Shown here in pieces: positions 63,127-64,000 of a stretch of DNA of 64,000 nucleotides (the first letter of the stretch is position 1; the number at the start of each line of letters is the position of its first letter). Under the pieces are notes generated by a model, which was given only the letters and a program-made list of their open reading frames with translations, did not search any database and was not told the DNA's origin. Position numbers and translations under genes: made by a program. This DNA is from Gammaproteobacteria bacterium (GTDB taxonomy: Bacteria; Pseudomonadota; Gammaproteobacteria; HK1): the NCBI GenBank assembly GCA_012103455.1, contig WLWT01000003.1, positions 930,001 through 994,000 of the forward strand. Direction: 5' to 3'.

Positions 63127-64000
63127 CTACGCCGCCAACTCCACCTTGGCGGCACAGAACTTGAACTCCGGGATCTTACCGAACGGATCCAAAGCTGGAT
63201 TGGTGAGGGTATTGGCCGCCGCTTCGGCGTAACAGAACGGCACGAATAACACACCGTCCGGCACCGCGGCATCGATTTTGGCTTTGAGTTCGATGATGCC
63301 ACGCCGGGTGGTGACGCGTATTTTATCGCCAGGCGCGGCGCCCATCTTGCGCAGGTCCGCCGAAGAGAAGCTCGCCACCGGTTCGGGCTCGATCTCATCG
63401 AGCACACTGGCCCGGCGGGTCATGGCGCCGGTGTGCCAGTGTTCCAACTGCCGGCCAGTGGTCAAAATCATCGGATAGTCATCATCCGGTTGCTCATCGG
63501 GCGGCACGATGTCGGCGGGCACCAACTTGGCGCGGCCATTGGCTGTCGGGAAACCGTCGCCGAAGACGATGGCATTGCCAGGTTTATCGGGCGCCTCGCA
63601 CGGATAGGTGACCGCGCTTTGCGCCAACAGCCGCTCCCAGGTGATGTTATCGAGCGATGGCATGACACTGGCCATCTCGGCATACACATCCGCCGGACCT
63701 GAATAATTCCAGCCCAAGCCCATGCGGTTGGCGAGCTCTTGAATGATCCACCAATCCTGCCGCGCAGCGCCAGGTAACGGGAGCGCCAGCCGGCCCATCT
63801 GCACTTGCCGGTTGGAGTTGGTGACAGTGCCGTCTTTTTCCGGCCAGGCGGAGGCGGGTAAGACCACGTCGGCGTGAAACGCTGTTTCGGTCAAGAAAAT
63901 ATCCTGCACCACCAGGTGTTCCAGCTTGGCCAAACCGGTGCGGGCGTGCCCCACATCCGGATCGGACATGGCCGGGTTCTCGCCCATGATGTACATGCCG
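63127..64000 (-). CDS. Formate dehydrogenase alpha / molybdopterin oxidoreductase, C-terminal part
   Basis: Open beyond the window edge; about 290 residues visible. Molybdopterin domain MYIMGENPAMSDPD, AFHADVVLPASAWPEKDGTVTNSN and QVQMGRL, then the C-terminal MGD-binding domain with MILTTGRQLEHWHTGAMTRR and the ending FGKIPEFKFCAAKVELA. These fit the alpha subunit of cytoplasmic NAD-linked formate dehydrogenases (FdhA/FdsA type). The cofactor-ligating residue and iron-sulfur clusters lie outside the window. Confidence 0.88.
   Translation of the reverse strand, partial: GMYIMGENPAMSDPDVGHARTGLAKLEHLVVQDIFLTETAFHADVVLPASAWPEKDGTVTNSNRQVQMGRLALPLPGAARQDWWIIQELANRMGLGWNYSGPADVYAEMASVMPSLDNITWERLLAQSAVTYPCEAPDKPGNAIVFGDGFPTANGRAKLVPADIVPPDEQPDDDYPMILTTGRQLEHWHTGAMTRRASVLDEIEPEPVASFSSADLRKMGAAPGDKIRVTTRRGIIELKAKIDAAVPDGVLFVPFCYAEAAANTLTNPALDPFGKIPEFKFCAAKVELAA

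Overview
The window looks like a chromosomal segment of a gammaproteobacterium. It has an hslU-DUF971-ubiE-ubiJ-ubiB order, ctpA/envC, rhodanese-secB-gpsA, trmL, glcDEF and a prfB with the classical +1 frameshift. The core genes are GC-rich and compact. The window also carries much decay: at least ten pseudogenes, five insertion sequences or IS fragments, and a family of 141-bp miniature elements. That suggests relaxed selection, perhaps in a host-associated or small-population lineage (inference).

Layout. 1-26.7 kb is mostly housekeeping: protease and ubiquinone genes, cell-envelope proteases, secB-gpsA, a decayed thiamine-diphosphate enzyme, a Cache-adenylate cyclase, trmL/pyrD divergent pair, ggt, the glycolate oxidase operon, pyk, an IS5-type element, aroG, prfB and argG. 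27.0-50.8 kb is an accessory island. It opens with a truncated M20 peptidase gene joined to a wrecked integron integrase gene (intI) on the minus strand. On the other side of intI lies an attI-like region, then a cassette array of about 20 kb on the plus side with some 16 recognisable attC sites. The cassettes encode a TIR-domain protein, toxin-antitoxin pairs (PIN, two ParE/RelE types, a HicB relic, an orphan toxin), SymE-like proteins, HEPN-like proteins, membrane proteins and a VOC protein. Two near-identical 2.4-kb blocks hold a decayed IS91-type transposase and a tyrosine recombinase. The island ends with an IS5 fragment abutting a broken type I-G CRISPR gene (csb2).

51-64 kb returns to chromosomal metabolism: ureohydrolase, dimethylglycine/sarcosine-dehydrogenase-like flavoprotein, ketopantoate-reductase-like protein, a strange acidic/cysteine-cluster protein, threonine aldolase, an N-formylglutamate-amidohydrolase-like protein, a TPR-sulfotransferase and the C-terminal part of a molybdopterin formate dehydrogenase.

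The island is best read as a sedentary chromosomal integron whose integrase has died. intI carries an IS630 insertion in codon 13-14, a CGA-to-TGA-type stop, a one-base deletion and loss of its 3' half. The array is therefore probably frozen and is now being eroded by IS elements. The 141-bp elements share terminal repeats with a resident IS5-family element and carry 4-bp target duplications, so they look like MITEs mobilised in trans.
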